DNA of 64,000 nt from Acidimicrobiaceae bacterium (GTDB lineage: Bacteria; Actinomycetota; Acidimicrobiia; Acidimicrobiales; Ilumatobacteraceae): positions 186,001-250,000 of the forward strand of contig JADKGZ010000004.1 in assembly GCA_016722025.1 (NCBI GenBank), given 5' to 3'. A program made the position numbers and the translations under genes. Below the pieces are notes generated by a model. That model ran no database searches and was not told the DNA's origin. It worked only from the letters and a program-made list of their open reading frames with translations. Shown here one piece after another: positions 52,998-61,891 of the stretch (position 1 is the stretch's first letter; each line of letters begins with the position of its first letter).

Positions 52998-53927
52998 CTA
53001 CGGCGCCTCCGCCGAGTCGGCCATGCGCAGGCGTTCGATGACGGGCTGGAAGTCGTCGATGGAACGGACCGAGAAGTAGCTGATGCCCCAACGCTCGCGA
53101 CAGCGCAGCAGATGTACCGCGATCTCGTCGTGGGTTCCGTATGCCAGGAACGGCGTCGCCGCAGCATCGTCGAACGACAACCCGTCCAGTTCGAGCAAGT
53201 CCTCGCGCAGCACGGCCTCACGATCGTCGGTGATCTTCACTCGCTGCACCAGCGCGTTCAACTCGACGTCGCGACCATGTGCATTCGAGCGGATGTGGGC
53301 GATCGTGCGATCCAACCGATCGGCCTCCCAACGCACCTCGTGGCTCTGGCCGTCGGCCAGTGTGCGGCCGAGCATCATCAGCCCGATCGTGTCGGCGTGC
53401 TGCGCCGCATGCGCCAGCGCGGCGGGGCCGTTCACACCGACCATGATGGGCAACCGCTGCTGCAGCGAACGCATCGTGCGCACCTCGTGCAGTTGGTAGT
53501 GCTGCCCGTCGCAGGAGACCGTCTCGCCGTCGAACAGGCGGCGGAGCACCTCGACCGCTTCCGCCAGCCGCGCCTTGCGCACCTTGGGCGGGTCGAACGG
53601 CAGCCCCATCGCTGCGTACTCGGTGAACGAGTGACCGGCGCCGATGCCCAGCTCCACTCGGCCACCGGAGAGGTGGTCGAGGTTCGCGTACTCCGCTGCC
53701 AACAGGGCCGGGTGGTGGAAGTCGTTGTTGATCACCAGTGGGCACACCCGAAGCCGGGTCGTGGCTTCGGCCATCGCCAGCAACGGCAACGTGGGCGACC
53801 AATGCGGTGAGAGGTGGTCGTAGGTGTGGATGAGGTCGAACCCTGCCGCCTCTGCTCGGCGGGCCTGGTCGCGCAGCTCGTCGGCGGACCCACCTCGAGC
53901 CTGATACCCGAACCGGAAGGGGCGCAT
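52998..53927 (-). CDS. LLM-class F420-dependent oxidoreductase
   Basis: A 309-residue luciferase-like TIM-barrel protein. FRFGYQARGGSADELRDQARRAEAAGFDLI, DHLSPHWSPTLPLLAMAEATTRLRVCPLV, LDHLSGGRVELGIGAGH and MVGVNGPAALAHAAQHADTIGL place it in the actinobacterial F420-dependent group (TIGR03621-like). It should transfer hydride between F420 and an unknown substrate. ATG 53927 is seven bases after TACGAT (leaderless). Convergent with the GNAT gene; together with 1573 and 27315 it shows that this organism uses F420. Confidence 0.92.
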   Translation of the reverse strand: MRPFRFGYQARGGSADELRDQARRAEAAGFDLIHTYDHLSPHWSPTLPLLAMAEATTRLRVCPLVINNDFHHPALLAAEYANLDHLSGGRVELGIGAGHSFTEYAAMGLPFDPPKVRKARLAEAVEVLRRLFDGETVSCDGQHYQLHEVRTMRSLQQRLPIMVGVNGPAALAHAAQHADTIGLMMLGRTLADGQSHEVRWEADRLDRTIAHIRSNAHGRDVELNALVQRVKITDDREAVLREDLLELDGLSFDDAAATPFLAYGTHDEIAVHLLRCRERWGISYFSVRSIDDFQPVIERLRMADSAEAP

Positions 53928-54033
53928 CACCGGGATCGTAGCGATGGCGCCGTGGGTAGGCGGCCGAGGCGACCCCAGCGCTTCGTCCGAAACCCGCTCG
54001 CCCGACTCATGCCACGCCCGTAGCCTCCATGCA

Positions 54034-54927
54034 GTGACCACGACGACGACCACACCCGACGTTCATCCGAAGATGTCGGCGGTCGACTGGGCCACGCTCG
54101 CGCTGCCAGGGTTGGTGTGGGGTACGTCGTTCTACTTCATCGCCGAGGGTCTGCAGGCGTTCCCGGCAGCACTCATCACGCCCATGCGCGTGGGGTTCGG
54201 TGCGCTCACGCTGGGCCTGTTCCCCGCTGCTCGCCGGGTGCGAATCGACCGCGTCGACATGCCCCGCATCGTGCTGCTGGGCGTGATCTGGATGGCCATC
54301 CCGTTGTCGATCTTCCCGTTCGCCGAGGAACGTGTGTCGTCGTCGGTGACCGGCATGCTCAATGGCGCGACGCCACTGTTCATCGCCGTGGTCGCTGCGT
54401 TCATGGCCCGTCGCCTGCCACCGAAGCAGCAGATGGTCGGCGTCGCTGTCGGCTTCTCCGGTGTGGTGCTCATCGCAGTGGCCTCGGGCAGCGGCGGCGA
54501 CAACTCGTGGTTCGGCATCGGCCTCATCTTCGTCGCACTCGTCTTCTACGGCGTCTCGCTGAACCTCGCGGTGCCGTTGCAACAGAAGTACGGCGGCCTC
54601 CCCGTGCTGTGGCGCGCGCAGATGATCGCGTTCGTGCTGGTCACGCCATTTGCCATCCCGTCGCTGAGCGAAGTGCGCTTCGCCTGGGGGCCCTTCCTGG
54701 CTGTGGTTGCGCTGGGCGTGTTCGGCACGGCGTTGGCGTTCGTGGTCATGGCCAGCAATGCCGGCAGGCTGGGCAGCACCCGCGCCTCGGTGAGCGTGTA
54801 CATCGTGCCGGTGGTGTCGCTGCTGCTGGGTGCGCTCGTTCGCCATGAGTCGGTGGCCGTGCTGGCCATCGTCGGCTGCGCCATCGCCATCCTCGGCGCG
54901 TATCTCACCAACCGCTCCCGCCGGTAG
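54034..54927 (+). CDS. EamA/DMT-superfamily transporter
   Basis: A 297-residue membrane protein with ten predicted helices in two EamA repeats (LALPGLVWGTSFYFIAEGL; SSVTGMLNGATPLFIAVVAAFM; FGTALAFVVMASNAGRLGSTRASVSVYIVPVVSLLLG). The third DMT type in this window. GTG 54034 stands seven bases after TAGCCT; an internal ATG at 54073 would remove a Thr-rich leader. Substrate unknown. Divergent from the LLM oxidoreductase gene. Confidence 0.9.
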   Translation: MTTTTTTPDVHPKMSAVDWATLALPGLVWGTSFYFIAEGLQAFPAALITPMRVGFGALTLGLFPAARRVRIDRVDMPRIVLLGVIWMAIPLSIFPFAEERVSSSVTGMLNGATPLFIAVVAAFMARRLPPKQQMVGVAVGFSGVVLIAVASGSGGDNSWFGIGLIFVALVFYGVSLNLAVPLQQKYGGLPVLWRAQMIAFVLVTPFAIPSLSEVRFAWGPFLAVVALGVFGTALAFVVMASNAGRLGSTRASVSVYIVPVVSLLLGALVRHESVAVLAIVGCAIAILGAYLTNRSRR

Positions 54928-54945
54928 CGGCCACGTGCCAGCGCC

Positions 54946-55728
54946 TCAGCCGCGGTTGGCCAGGTAGGCACGGCACAGTTGCTGCAGCCGGCCGCGGTCG
55001 AAGCTGGGGTCGTGCCCGGCGTGCACCACCTGCACCGGCAACGTGAGCAGTCGTTCCATGGTGGCGCAGTAGTCGGCGATGTTCGACTCGGGCAGCTCGT
55101 CGAGCAGCGGGCCGTCGTACAGCGCGTCGCCGGAGAAGAGGGTGCCGGTGGCGGCGTCCCACAGACCGATCGAGCCGGGTGAGTGGCCGGGCAGGTGCAG
55201 CACTTCGAAGGCGCGGTCGCCAGTGTCGATGACATCGCCTTCCACCACCTGGCGGGTGACGCTGGCCGGCAGTTGGCGGAACTGCTCGAACAGGTAGCCG
55301 GCCGGCAGTGCGTCGACGAAGTACGGCGACTCGAACTGGTAGCCGGAGCCCGTCAACATCGCCACCGCCTCCTCGCCCCAACCCTGCACCATGTCGAGCG
55401 TCTGCAACGCACCTGCCTCCACCAGCGGCGCCTCCAACGGATGCGCGATCACGTCGTCGAACTCGTGGTGCGACCCGATGTGGTCGTCGTGGCCGTGGGT
55501 GGCGACCGCCGTGACCGGCTTGTCGAGCAGCGACCCCATTTCCTCGACCAGGCTGCACACGCCCATGCCGGTGTCGATCACCAGGTCGCGGTCGCGGCCG
55601 CGCACATGCCAGATGTTGCAGCGCATCAGCGCCACCACATGGGGTTCCCAGAGCAGCGTGATGGCATCGTCGATGGTGACCCGCTCGAACCAGCGGTCGG
55701 CAACGGGCAACACGATGGGCGAGCTCAT
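54946..55728 (-). CDS. MBL-fold metallohydrolase (glyoxalase II-like)
   Basis: A 260-residue metallo-beta-lactamase-fold hydrolase. The metal motif is THGHDDHIGSHHEF (H-x-H-x-D-H), followed by LHLPGHSPGSIGLWD, LFSGDALYDG and VVHAGHDPSF with the later His and Asp ligands, the layout of glyoxalase II and related thioesterases. Substrate not known. ATG 55728 is six bases after TAGAGT. Convergent with the DMT gene. Confidence 0.9.
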   Translation of the reverse strand: MSSPIVLPVADRWFERVTIDDAITLLWEPHVVALMRCNIWHVRGRDRDLVIDTGMGVCSLVEEMGSLLDKPVTAVATHGHDDHIGSHHEFDDVIAHPLEAPLVEAGALQTLDMVQGWGEEAVAMLTGSGYQFESPYFVDALPAGYLFEQFRQLPASVTRQVVEGDVIDTGDRAFEVLHLPGHSPGSIGLWDAATGTLFSGDALYDGPLLDELPESNIADYCATMERLLTLPVQVVHAGHDPSFDRGRLQQLCRAYLANRG

Positions 55729-55780
55729 CGGCCGACTCTAGTTGCGCAAGGTGCTCGGTTTGAGGCGTCATGGCCGTGGT

Positions 55781-55827
55781 CCGACCGAAGGCGGCAGTGC
55801 ATGGCGCGCCCTGCCGCCTTCGGTCGG
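55781..55827. terminator. Perfect 17-bp inverted repeat after the VOC gene
   Basis: CCGACCGAAGGCGGCAG (55781-55797) and CTGCCGCCTTCGGTCGG (55811-55827) are perfectly complementary around a 13-base loop. The right arm touches the stop codon of the VOC gene (55828), so it folds right after that message. There is no U run, as is common in high-GC actinobacteria. Confidence 0.65.
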
Positions 55828-56205
55828 TCAACCCGACGAGGGCAGGTGAGCGGGCGGCTGCCACAGCTCCAGGCGACGACCGTCGCAGTCCACGGCCCAC
55901 CCGAATCGGCCGTACTCGGACTCGTGCACTTCGTCGACGACGGAGACACCGTCCGCGCGCAAGCTGGCCAACAAGCCGTCGAGGTCGGCAGTGACCAGGT
56001 TCACCATGAACTGCTGCTGCGACGGCCCGAAGTACTCGGTGTCGTCGGCGAAGGGCGCCCACACGGCTTCATGCCCCTCGGCGCCGAGACTCGCCCCGTC
56101 GAACCCTTGATCCGGCACACCGAGGTGAGCCCGGTACCACGCAGCAGTGGCCGCCGGATCGGGGCAGCGGAAGAACACCCCTCCGATGCGAGTGACGTTG
56201 GGCAT
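55828..56205 (-). CDS. VOC/glyoxalase-fold protein
   Basis: A 125-residue single-module VOC protein. VTRIGGVFFRCPDPAATAAWYRAHLGVP is the first beta-alpha unit with typical DPAA..AWY, QQFMVNLVTADLDGLLASL the second, and DCDGRRLELWQPP the closing strand with a candidate Glu ligand. Members bind metals, antibiotics or act as lyases; no specific role can be given. ATG 56205 follows an AAGGAGG ribosome-binding site, and TACGGT about 40 bases upstream may be its -10 box. Confidence 0.88.
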   Translation of the reverse strand: MPNVTRIGGVFFRCPDPAATAAWYRAHLGVPDQGFDGASLGAEGHEAVWAPFADDTEYFGPSQQQFMVNLVTADLDGLLASLRADGVSVVDEVHESEYGRFGWAVDCDGRRLELWQPPAHLPSSG

Positions 56206-56400
56206 CTCGGCCTCCTTGCGAGCCCCGTGCAGGACGGCGCCCGGAACCGTACACGGGCCCAGCGACGACAGCTGCAACTCCGGTCATGTCGTGGCCGGCG
56301 CCGCCAGCGAGGTTGACGTCGGAAGCTCTGCCCGGTGACAACGCCCGGTCCTTTTCTTCCGAGCGTCCGCAGGTGTGGGTGTGCAGTGCAAGGATGGGGA

Positions 56401-58131
56401 ATGGTCACTCTGCGCGTCAGGTCGTTCTCGGATCGTCGGAGAAGTCTCGTGGTTGGATTCGTCCTCGCGTTTGCGCTGGCTGCTGCCGCGGGTTGTGGGG
56501 GTGGCGACGATGGTGTCTCGAGTCGGGCAGCGGTGGAGGCGGCTCCGTCGGTGTTGATCGAGAGTGGTCGTGTCACCGATGAGGCCCTGGCGGCGGTGTT
56601 CGACGGCGAGTCGGTGAATCGGGCTGTGGTGAGTGCCTTCGTTGCCGAGGTGATGGCGTTGACGGAGGAGGAACGACTTGCGATCGCGGCGGATCTGTCG
56701 CGTCGTGCCGAGTTGGAGGTGGCGCGGCTGAGCGGCCTGGAAGCCGCGCTCGGCGGTACGGCCGCGACCGAGGCTGCATTGACGGGCGCGTGGGCACCGG
56801 TGAACGAAGCGATCGCAGGCGTCGCGCCGGAGTTGGCTGCAACGCCCCTCGACGGCGACGCGTCGCTCTCGCCTGAGTCGACGCAGCCGGAGGGCTTTGC
56901 TCGTCCGATGGCGGTGCCGGCTCCGAATGGGATGGCGTCGATCGGGCTTCTCCTCGGCGGGATGGGCTTGGGGTTGATGGTCGACCCGTTGGTGTCGTCG
57001 GCGAACAACTTCACCAAGGACCAGTATTCGGAGGGGACGCTGAGTTCGGGCGTCGTGGTGTCGGGCGCGGTGGAGCAGTCGACGCTCGAGATGTCGTTCG
57101 ATGGCACGCAGGATGGTGTCGCTGTCAAGTTCAACGCGACGGTGGTCGTCCATCCGTGTCCTGACCCGTCGGGGAACTTCGACATGACGGCCAAGATCGA
57201 CGTGAAGACGAGCAAGGGTGCGGTCGGGTCGAACGCAGCGATCGACATGAAGATCAACGGCCAGGTCGATGATGATGCGCACATCGCGAGTTCGACGACG
57301 GAGGCCAACACCCAGTGGGCCGACTTCGCGGGCGGGAAGGGTCAGTTCCTCGACTACACAGTGGGCGTTCCGTCCTCGGGGGACAGCACGTTCGCCGTCA
57401 ACCGAACCGGGGGTGCCGTCAGTACCGACTTCGTCAGGATGGCGGTGCTCATGTCGACGATGTTCGTGTACATGGTGAAGGACAAGATGCTGCAGGCGGC
57501 CGAGAACGCATGGTCGTCGGGTCGTTGCGTCGATCTGAAGGTCACGCCCTCGGCTGGGCCAGACGGGCTGGATCCCGGGCAGGTGGTGTCGGTGCTGGCC
57601 GAGCCGCGCAGCAAGGTCGACGGTTCGCCAACGGGTGGGAACGTCACAGCAACCTTGAAGGCTGGCGTGCAATCGGTCGAGCCGAACGGTTCGCCGGTGC
57701 CTGCCGATGCGAATTCGAACTACACCGCCGGCCCCGAACAAGACCAGTCCGGCACCGTCGCGTACGAGTCACGCTCCAAACGCGGTGTCGGCAAGGCAGA
57801 GGTCACGTTCAACACCGGCGCTCCAGCGGCCTACCTCGTGGTCGGCGGGCTGCAGGACTGGCAGGTGAACATGGTCGTGTGCGACATCACCAAACCATTC
57901 ACGCTCGAATCGCCCGGCGTTGGTGTGGCCGAGTTCTCCGGTGGTCTGTCCGGCACGTACTCGGCCACCGGTGTCTTCAACTTCTCGTACGCGGGAACCT
58001 ACCAGGTGATCCTCAGCGATGGCCTCGGCTCGCCGGGCACCATGAGCGGGACCTCCAGTGGCCAGATCGCCGGTCAAGCCGGGTCGGGTACCGAGAACTA
58101 CGTCCTCACGCCCGCCGAGCCCTGCGAGTAA
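56401..58131 (+). CDS. Large putative lipoprotein of unknown function
   Basis: A 576-residue protein. A basic start (RSFSDRRRSLVVG), a hydrophobic stretch and lipobox AAAAGC give a lipoprotein with Cys near residue 33. Residues 40-160 are helical and acidic; GMASIGLLLGGMGLGLM (about residues 179-195) is hydrophobic. Residues 200-420 form a beta-rich domain, and a C-terminal domain contains several short repeats ending TENYVLTPAEPC. Wobble positions in the first 1.2 kb use more T and G than neighbouring genes, so the gene may have a different origin. GGGGA precedes the ATG. No family recognised. Confidence 0.7.
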   Translation: MVTLRVRSFSDRRRSLVVGFVLAFALAAAAGCGGGDDGVSSRAAVEAAPSVLIESGRVTDEALAAVFDGESVNRAVVSAFVAEVMALTEEERLAIAADLSRRAELEVARLSGLEAALGGTAATEAALTGAWAPVNEAIAGVAPELAATPLDGDASLSPESTQPEGFARPMAVPAPNGMASIGLLLGGMGLGLMVDPLVSSANNFTKDQYSEGTLSSGVVVSGAVEQSTLEMSFDGTQDGVAVKFNATVVVHPCPDPSGNFDMTAKIDVKTSKGAVGSNAAIDMKINGQVDDDAHIASSTTEANTQWADFAGGKGQFLDYTVGVPSSGDSTFAVNRTGGAVSTDFVRMAVLMSTMFVYMVKDKMLQAAENAWSSGRCVDLKVTPSAGPDGLDPGQVVSVLAEPRSKVDGSPTGGNVTATLKAGVQSVEPNGSPVPADANSNYTAGPEQDQSGTVAYESRSKRGVGKAEVTFNTGAPAAYLVVGGLQDWQVNMVVCDITKPFTLESPGVGVAEFSGGLSGTYSATGVFNFSYAGTYQVILSDGLGSPGTMSGTSSGQIAGQAGSGTENYVLTPAEPCE

Positions 58132-58143
58132 CACTGTCAGCGG

Positions 58144-61100
58144 TCAGCGGAAGTCGCGGCTGGGGTTGCTGGCAGCGACGGGCAGCGGGGTGAGCTCCTC
58201 GGCGCTGATGTTGATGACGCCTTCGCTGCGTTCCAATCGACCACGGATCAGCAGCGCCGGGGCGCCGCGCGCGATCTTGCGGTAGCGGGCCCAGCAGCCT
58301 TTCGACACGACGATGTTGATCAGACCGGTCTCGTCCTCCAGGTTCATGAACGTCACGCCTTGAGCGGTCATCGGGCGTTGGCGATGCGTGACCACACCGG
58401 CCACCGTCACCTTGCTGCGCGGCTCGCATTCCCACAGGCCGGCGGAGGTGACCACTCCTTGCTTCGTCAGCGCCTCGCGCAGGTATTGCGTGGGGTGGCC
58501 GGTGGGCGACACGCCGGTGGCCCACAGGTCGGCGACGGTCACCTCCATGGGCTCCATGCCCGGCAGGCGCGGTGCCTGCTCGCCCACCACGATGCCCTCC
58601 AACCTGCCCGGCCGCGCCTGCACCGCCGCACCCACCGCCCACAGCGCCTCACGCCGTTCCAGGCCCAGGCTGCGCTCGAACACACCGGCCGTGGCCATCG
58701 CCTCCAGCTGCGCCAGGTTCAGCTCCGGCACCCGCCGCACCAGATCCTCCAACGACGTGTACGGCGCCTCCTCACCACCTCCGCGCCCCCGCTTTGTGTC
58801 AAACCTCCCGACTCACAGCCGCTGGTAGCAGCCCGACAGCCTGTACGTAAAGCCTCGATGGATTGGGCGAGGGGGAGGCCGAGGCCACGGATGCTGGAGA
58901 GGCCGAGGCGCACGGCGACGCCACCGACGGATTCTGCGCACGGCTCGAGAGTGGCGTGCGCGTTCGAGGTGTTCAGGTCCGGGGAGTGCACCACCACCCC
59001 ATGACGGCGGGCGTCCTGGCACAGCGAATGCGGGCTCCAGAACCCCATCGGCTGCGCGTTGAGCAGTGCCGCACAGAACGCGGCGGGCTCGTGGAACTTG
59101 ATCCACGACGACGAGTAGACGAGGTACGAGAACGACACGCTGTGCGACTCGGGGAAGCCATAGTTCGCGAACGCGGCCATCTTCATGAAGATCTCCTCCG
59201 CGACGTCGCCGGTGATGCCGCGCTCGGCCATGCCGGCGAACAGGCGTGCTTCAGCTGCTCCATGCGCGCGCGGCTGCGCTTCGACCCCATCGCCTGGCGC
59301 AGCTGGTCGGCCTCGCTGGGCGTGAAGCCGGCAACGTCGATGGCCATCTGCATCAGCTGCTCCTGGAACAGCGGCACGCCCAGCGTCTTGCCGAGGCTGT
59401 TCTCCAGCAGCGGGTGCAGGTAGGTGACGGGCTCCTGCCCGTTGCGGCGGCGGATGTACGGGTGCACCGAGCCGCCCTGGATGGGCCCGGGGCGGATGAG
59501 CGCGACCTCCACCACCAGGTCGTAGAAGCGGCGCGGCTTCAACCGCGGCAACGTGGCCATCTGCGCGCGGCTCTCGATCTGGAACACGCCCACCGTGTCG
59601 GCGCGGCAGAGCATCGCGTACACGTCGTCCTCCTGCGGGATGGTGGCAAGATCCACCTCGTACCCGCGGTGCTCGCGGATGAGGTCGACCGCGTAGTGCA
59701 GCGCGCTGAGCATGCCGAGACCGAGCAGGTCGAACTTCACCAGGCCCGCGGCCGCGCAGTCGTCCTTGTCCCACTGCAGCACGCTGCGGTCCTGCATGCG
59801 CCCCCACTCCACCGGGCAGACCTCGATGACGGGCCGGTCGCAGATCACCATGCCACCGCTGTGGATGCCGAGGTGACGCGGCGCATCCTCGATCTCGGCG
59901 GCGAGTTCCAGCACGCTCGCCGGGATGTCGTGATCGGCGGAGCCGTCGGGGCGCGTCTGGTTGGCGGTGGTGGCGACGCTGCCCCATGCATCCATCTGTT
60001 TGCTCCATGCGTCCTGCTGGCCGGGCGCGAAGCCCAACGCCTTCGCCATGTCGCGCACCGACGAGCGGGCGCGGTAGGTGATCACGTTGGCGACCTGCGC
60101 CGTGTGGTGCCGCCCGTAACGCTGGTACACGTACTGGATGACCTCCTCACGGCGGTCGCTCTCGATGTCCATGTCGATGTCGGGTGGGCCGTCGCGCTCG
60201 GGCGACAGGAAGCGCTCGAACAGCAGGCCCAGTGACACGGCATCGGCCTTCGTGACGCCCAGCGCGTAGCAGACCGCGCTGTTGGCCGCGCTGCCACGAC
60301 CCTGGCAGAAGATGTTCGCCCGGTTGCAGAACTCGACGATGTCCCACACCACCAGGAAGTAGCCGGCGAACCCGAGCCCTTCGATGACGTCCAGCTCGTG
60401 GTCGATCGTGCGCCACGCACGGGCACGCAGCGACAGGTCTTCGTGGGCGGCCGGACGGTCGCCGTAGCGACGCCGGCCGCCGGCTTCGGCGATCTGGCGC
60501 AGGTACGCCATCTCGGTGAGCGGCTGCCCATCGACGCCGTCGGGGCACGGGTACGGCGGCAGGCGGGGCGCCACCAGTGACAGGTCGAACGCCGCCGCAC
60601 CACCGACCTCTGCTGCCAGTTGCACCACGCCCGGGTAGCGCAGGAAGCGGCGGGCTTGCTCGGCCCCGCTGCGCAGGTGCGCACTGGCGGCAGCGGGCAG
60701 CCACGGGTCGAGCTCGTCGAGGCTGCGGCGTGCCCGCACGGCTGCCACTGCAGTGGCCAGCTTGCGTTGTGCAGGGGTGGCGTAATGGACATTGTTGGTG
60801 GCGACGCAGCCCACGTCGTGCCTGGCCGCCAGCTCGGCCAACGCATCGTTGCGCACCGAATCCAGCGGGTTGCCGTGGTCCCACAGCTCGACCAGCACTC
60901 GATCGCGACCGAACGCGGTGACCAACCGCTGCAGTTCACGAGCCGCCACACGCGGCCCACGATCGACCATCGCCGCCGGCACCGCACCTTTGCGGCAGCC
61001 GGTGAGCACCCACCCGTGGCCGGCCATCGCATCGGCGATGTCGTCGAACGCGAACCGGGGCGCACCCTTCTCGCCGGCGAGGTGCCCCCCGCTGAGCGCA

Positions 61101-61687
61101 CGCGCCAATCGGGCATAGCCCGTCGGGCCTTCGGCCAGCACCAGCAGGTGTTGGCCATGCGGGTCGGGAGCATGGCTGTCGGCCACCTGCCCGGTGTGCA
61201 CCTGGTGCTGCGTCTCGGCTTCGCTGCGCGCCTGGCGACCTGTTGCGGTGAGCGTGATCTCCGCCCCGAACACGGTCGGCAGACCAACGGCGCGCGCTGC
61301 CTCGGCGAAACGCACGATGCCGTAGAACCCGTTGTGGTCGGTGAGCGCCAGCGCCTCCAGGCCCAGCCGCGACGCTTCCTCCGCCAGCGCCTCGGGGTGT
61401 GAGGCACCGTCGAGGAACGAGAAGTTGCTGTGGCAGTGCAGCTCGGCATACGGCACGTGGCCGATGTCGGGGCGCATGAGCGGGCGGGTGACGTCTGGTG
61501 ATGCTGCGGTGTCGCGGCCGGCGGCCGGCTCGAACGGTTGCCGCTTGCGGCCGAGCGCAGGCCCGTCGCCGCCGGCGTTCCACGACGAGCTGCCAGGTGC
61601 GCGCCCGTCGCGACCCCGTGCCGGGCCGCGCCCGGAGAGCAACGCTTCCACGTCGCTCCACGGCATGTCGGGGTTGTTGAAGCCCAT
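58144..61687 (-). CDS. dnaE2: Error-prone DNA polymerase III alpha DnaE2, interrupted by a 63-bp repeat; frameshift near 59249
   Basis: DnaE2, the translesion polymerase of the actinobacterial SOS mutasome, over 1,100 residues. PHP domain: YAELHCHSNFSFLDGASHPE. Polymerase core: FCQGRGSAANSAVCYALGVT and GPPDIDMDIESDRREEVIQYVYQRYG with catalytic acidic residues; KFDLLGLGMLSALH and VEVALIRPGPIQGG. The C-terminal HhH and OB parts are present. The frame breaks near 59249 (one C missing in GCACGCC) and again after LAQSIEA, where a 63-bp repeat and a net shift of minus one separate it from YTSLEDLVRRVPELNLAQLEAMATAGVFE-type sequence. ATG 61687 lies 10 bases after TATGGT and 18 bases after a LexA box. 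No imuB or imuA' is nearby. Confidence 0.9.
58792..58854. repeat. 63-bp dispersed repeat, copy 2, inside dnaE2
   Basis: Ungapped 46/63 match to 34038-34100. It lies inside the dnaE2 frame between LAQSIEA and the YTSLEDL segment, where related polymerases have only a few residues. Read in the dnaE2 direction it encodes about 21 foreign residues (LRTGCRAATSGCESGGLTQS). Confidence 0.78.
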
Positions 61688-61704
61688 AGGAGTTCGCGAC
61701 CATA

Positions 61705-61720
61705 TCGAACACCTGTTCGT
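61705..61720 (-). promoter_or_regulatory. LexA (SOS) box of dnaE2
   Basis: TCGAACACCTGTTCGT matches the actinobacterial LexA operator TCGAAC-N4-GTTCGA at 15 of 16 positions counting the spacer, with a perfect CGAAC/GTTCG palindrome. It abuts the -10 box TATGGT (61699-61704 on the minus strand), so bound LexA would block the promoter. Confidence 0.88.
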
Positions 61721-61891
61721 TGTGCAAGCGGCGGTTTCGGCGCTCACGATCGACCCGCGACACGTCGCACAGGGTTCCGCAGCGACTTCAGGACCGACCC
61801 GTGAATTCAATGGTGACGACGTAGCGTTCCGTGCATTCACCGTTCGGGGCCGAACGATCCGGATTCTCTGACACGATCGCGACGGATTCCG

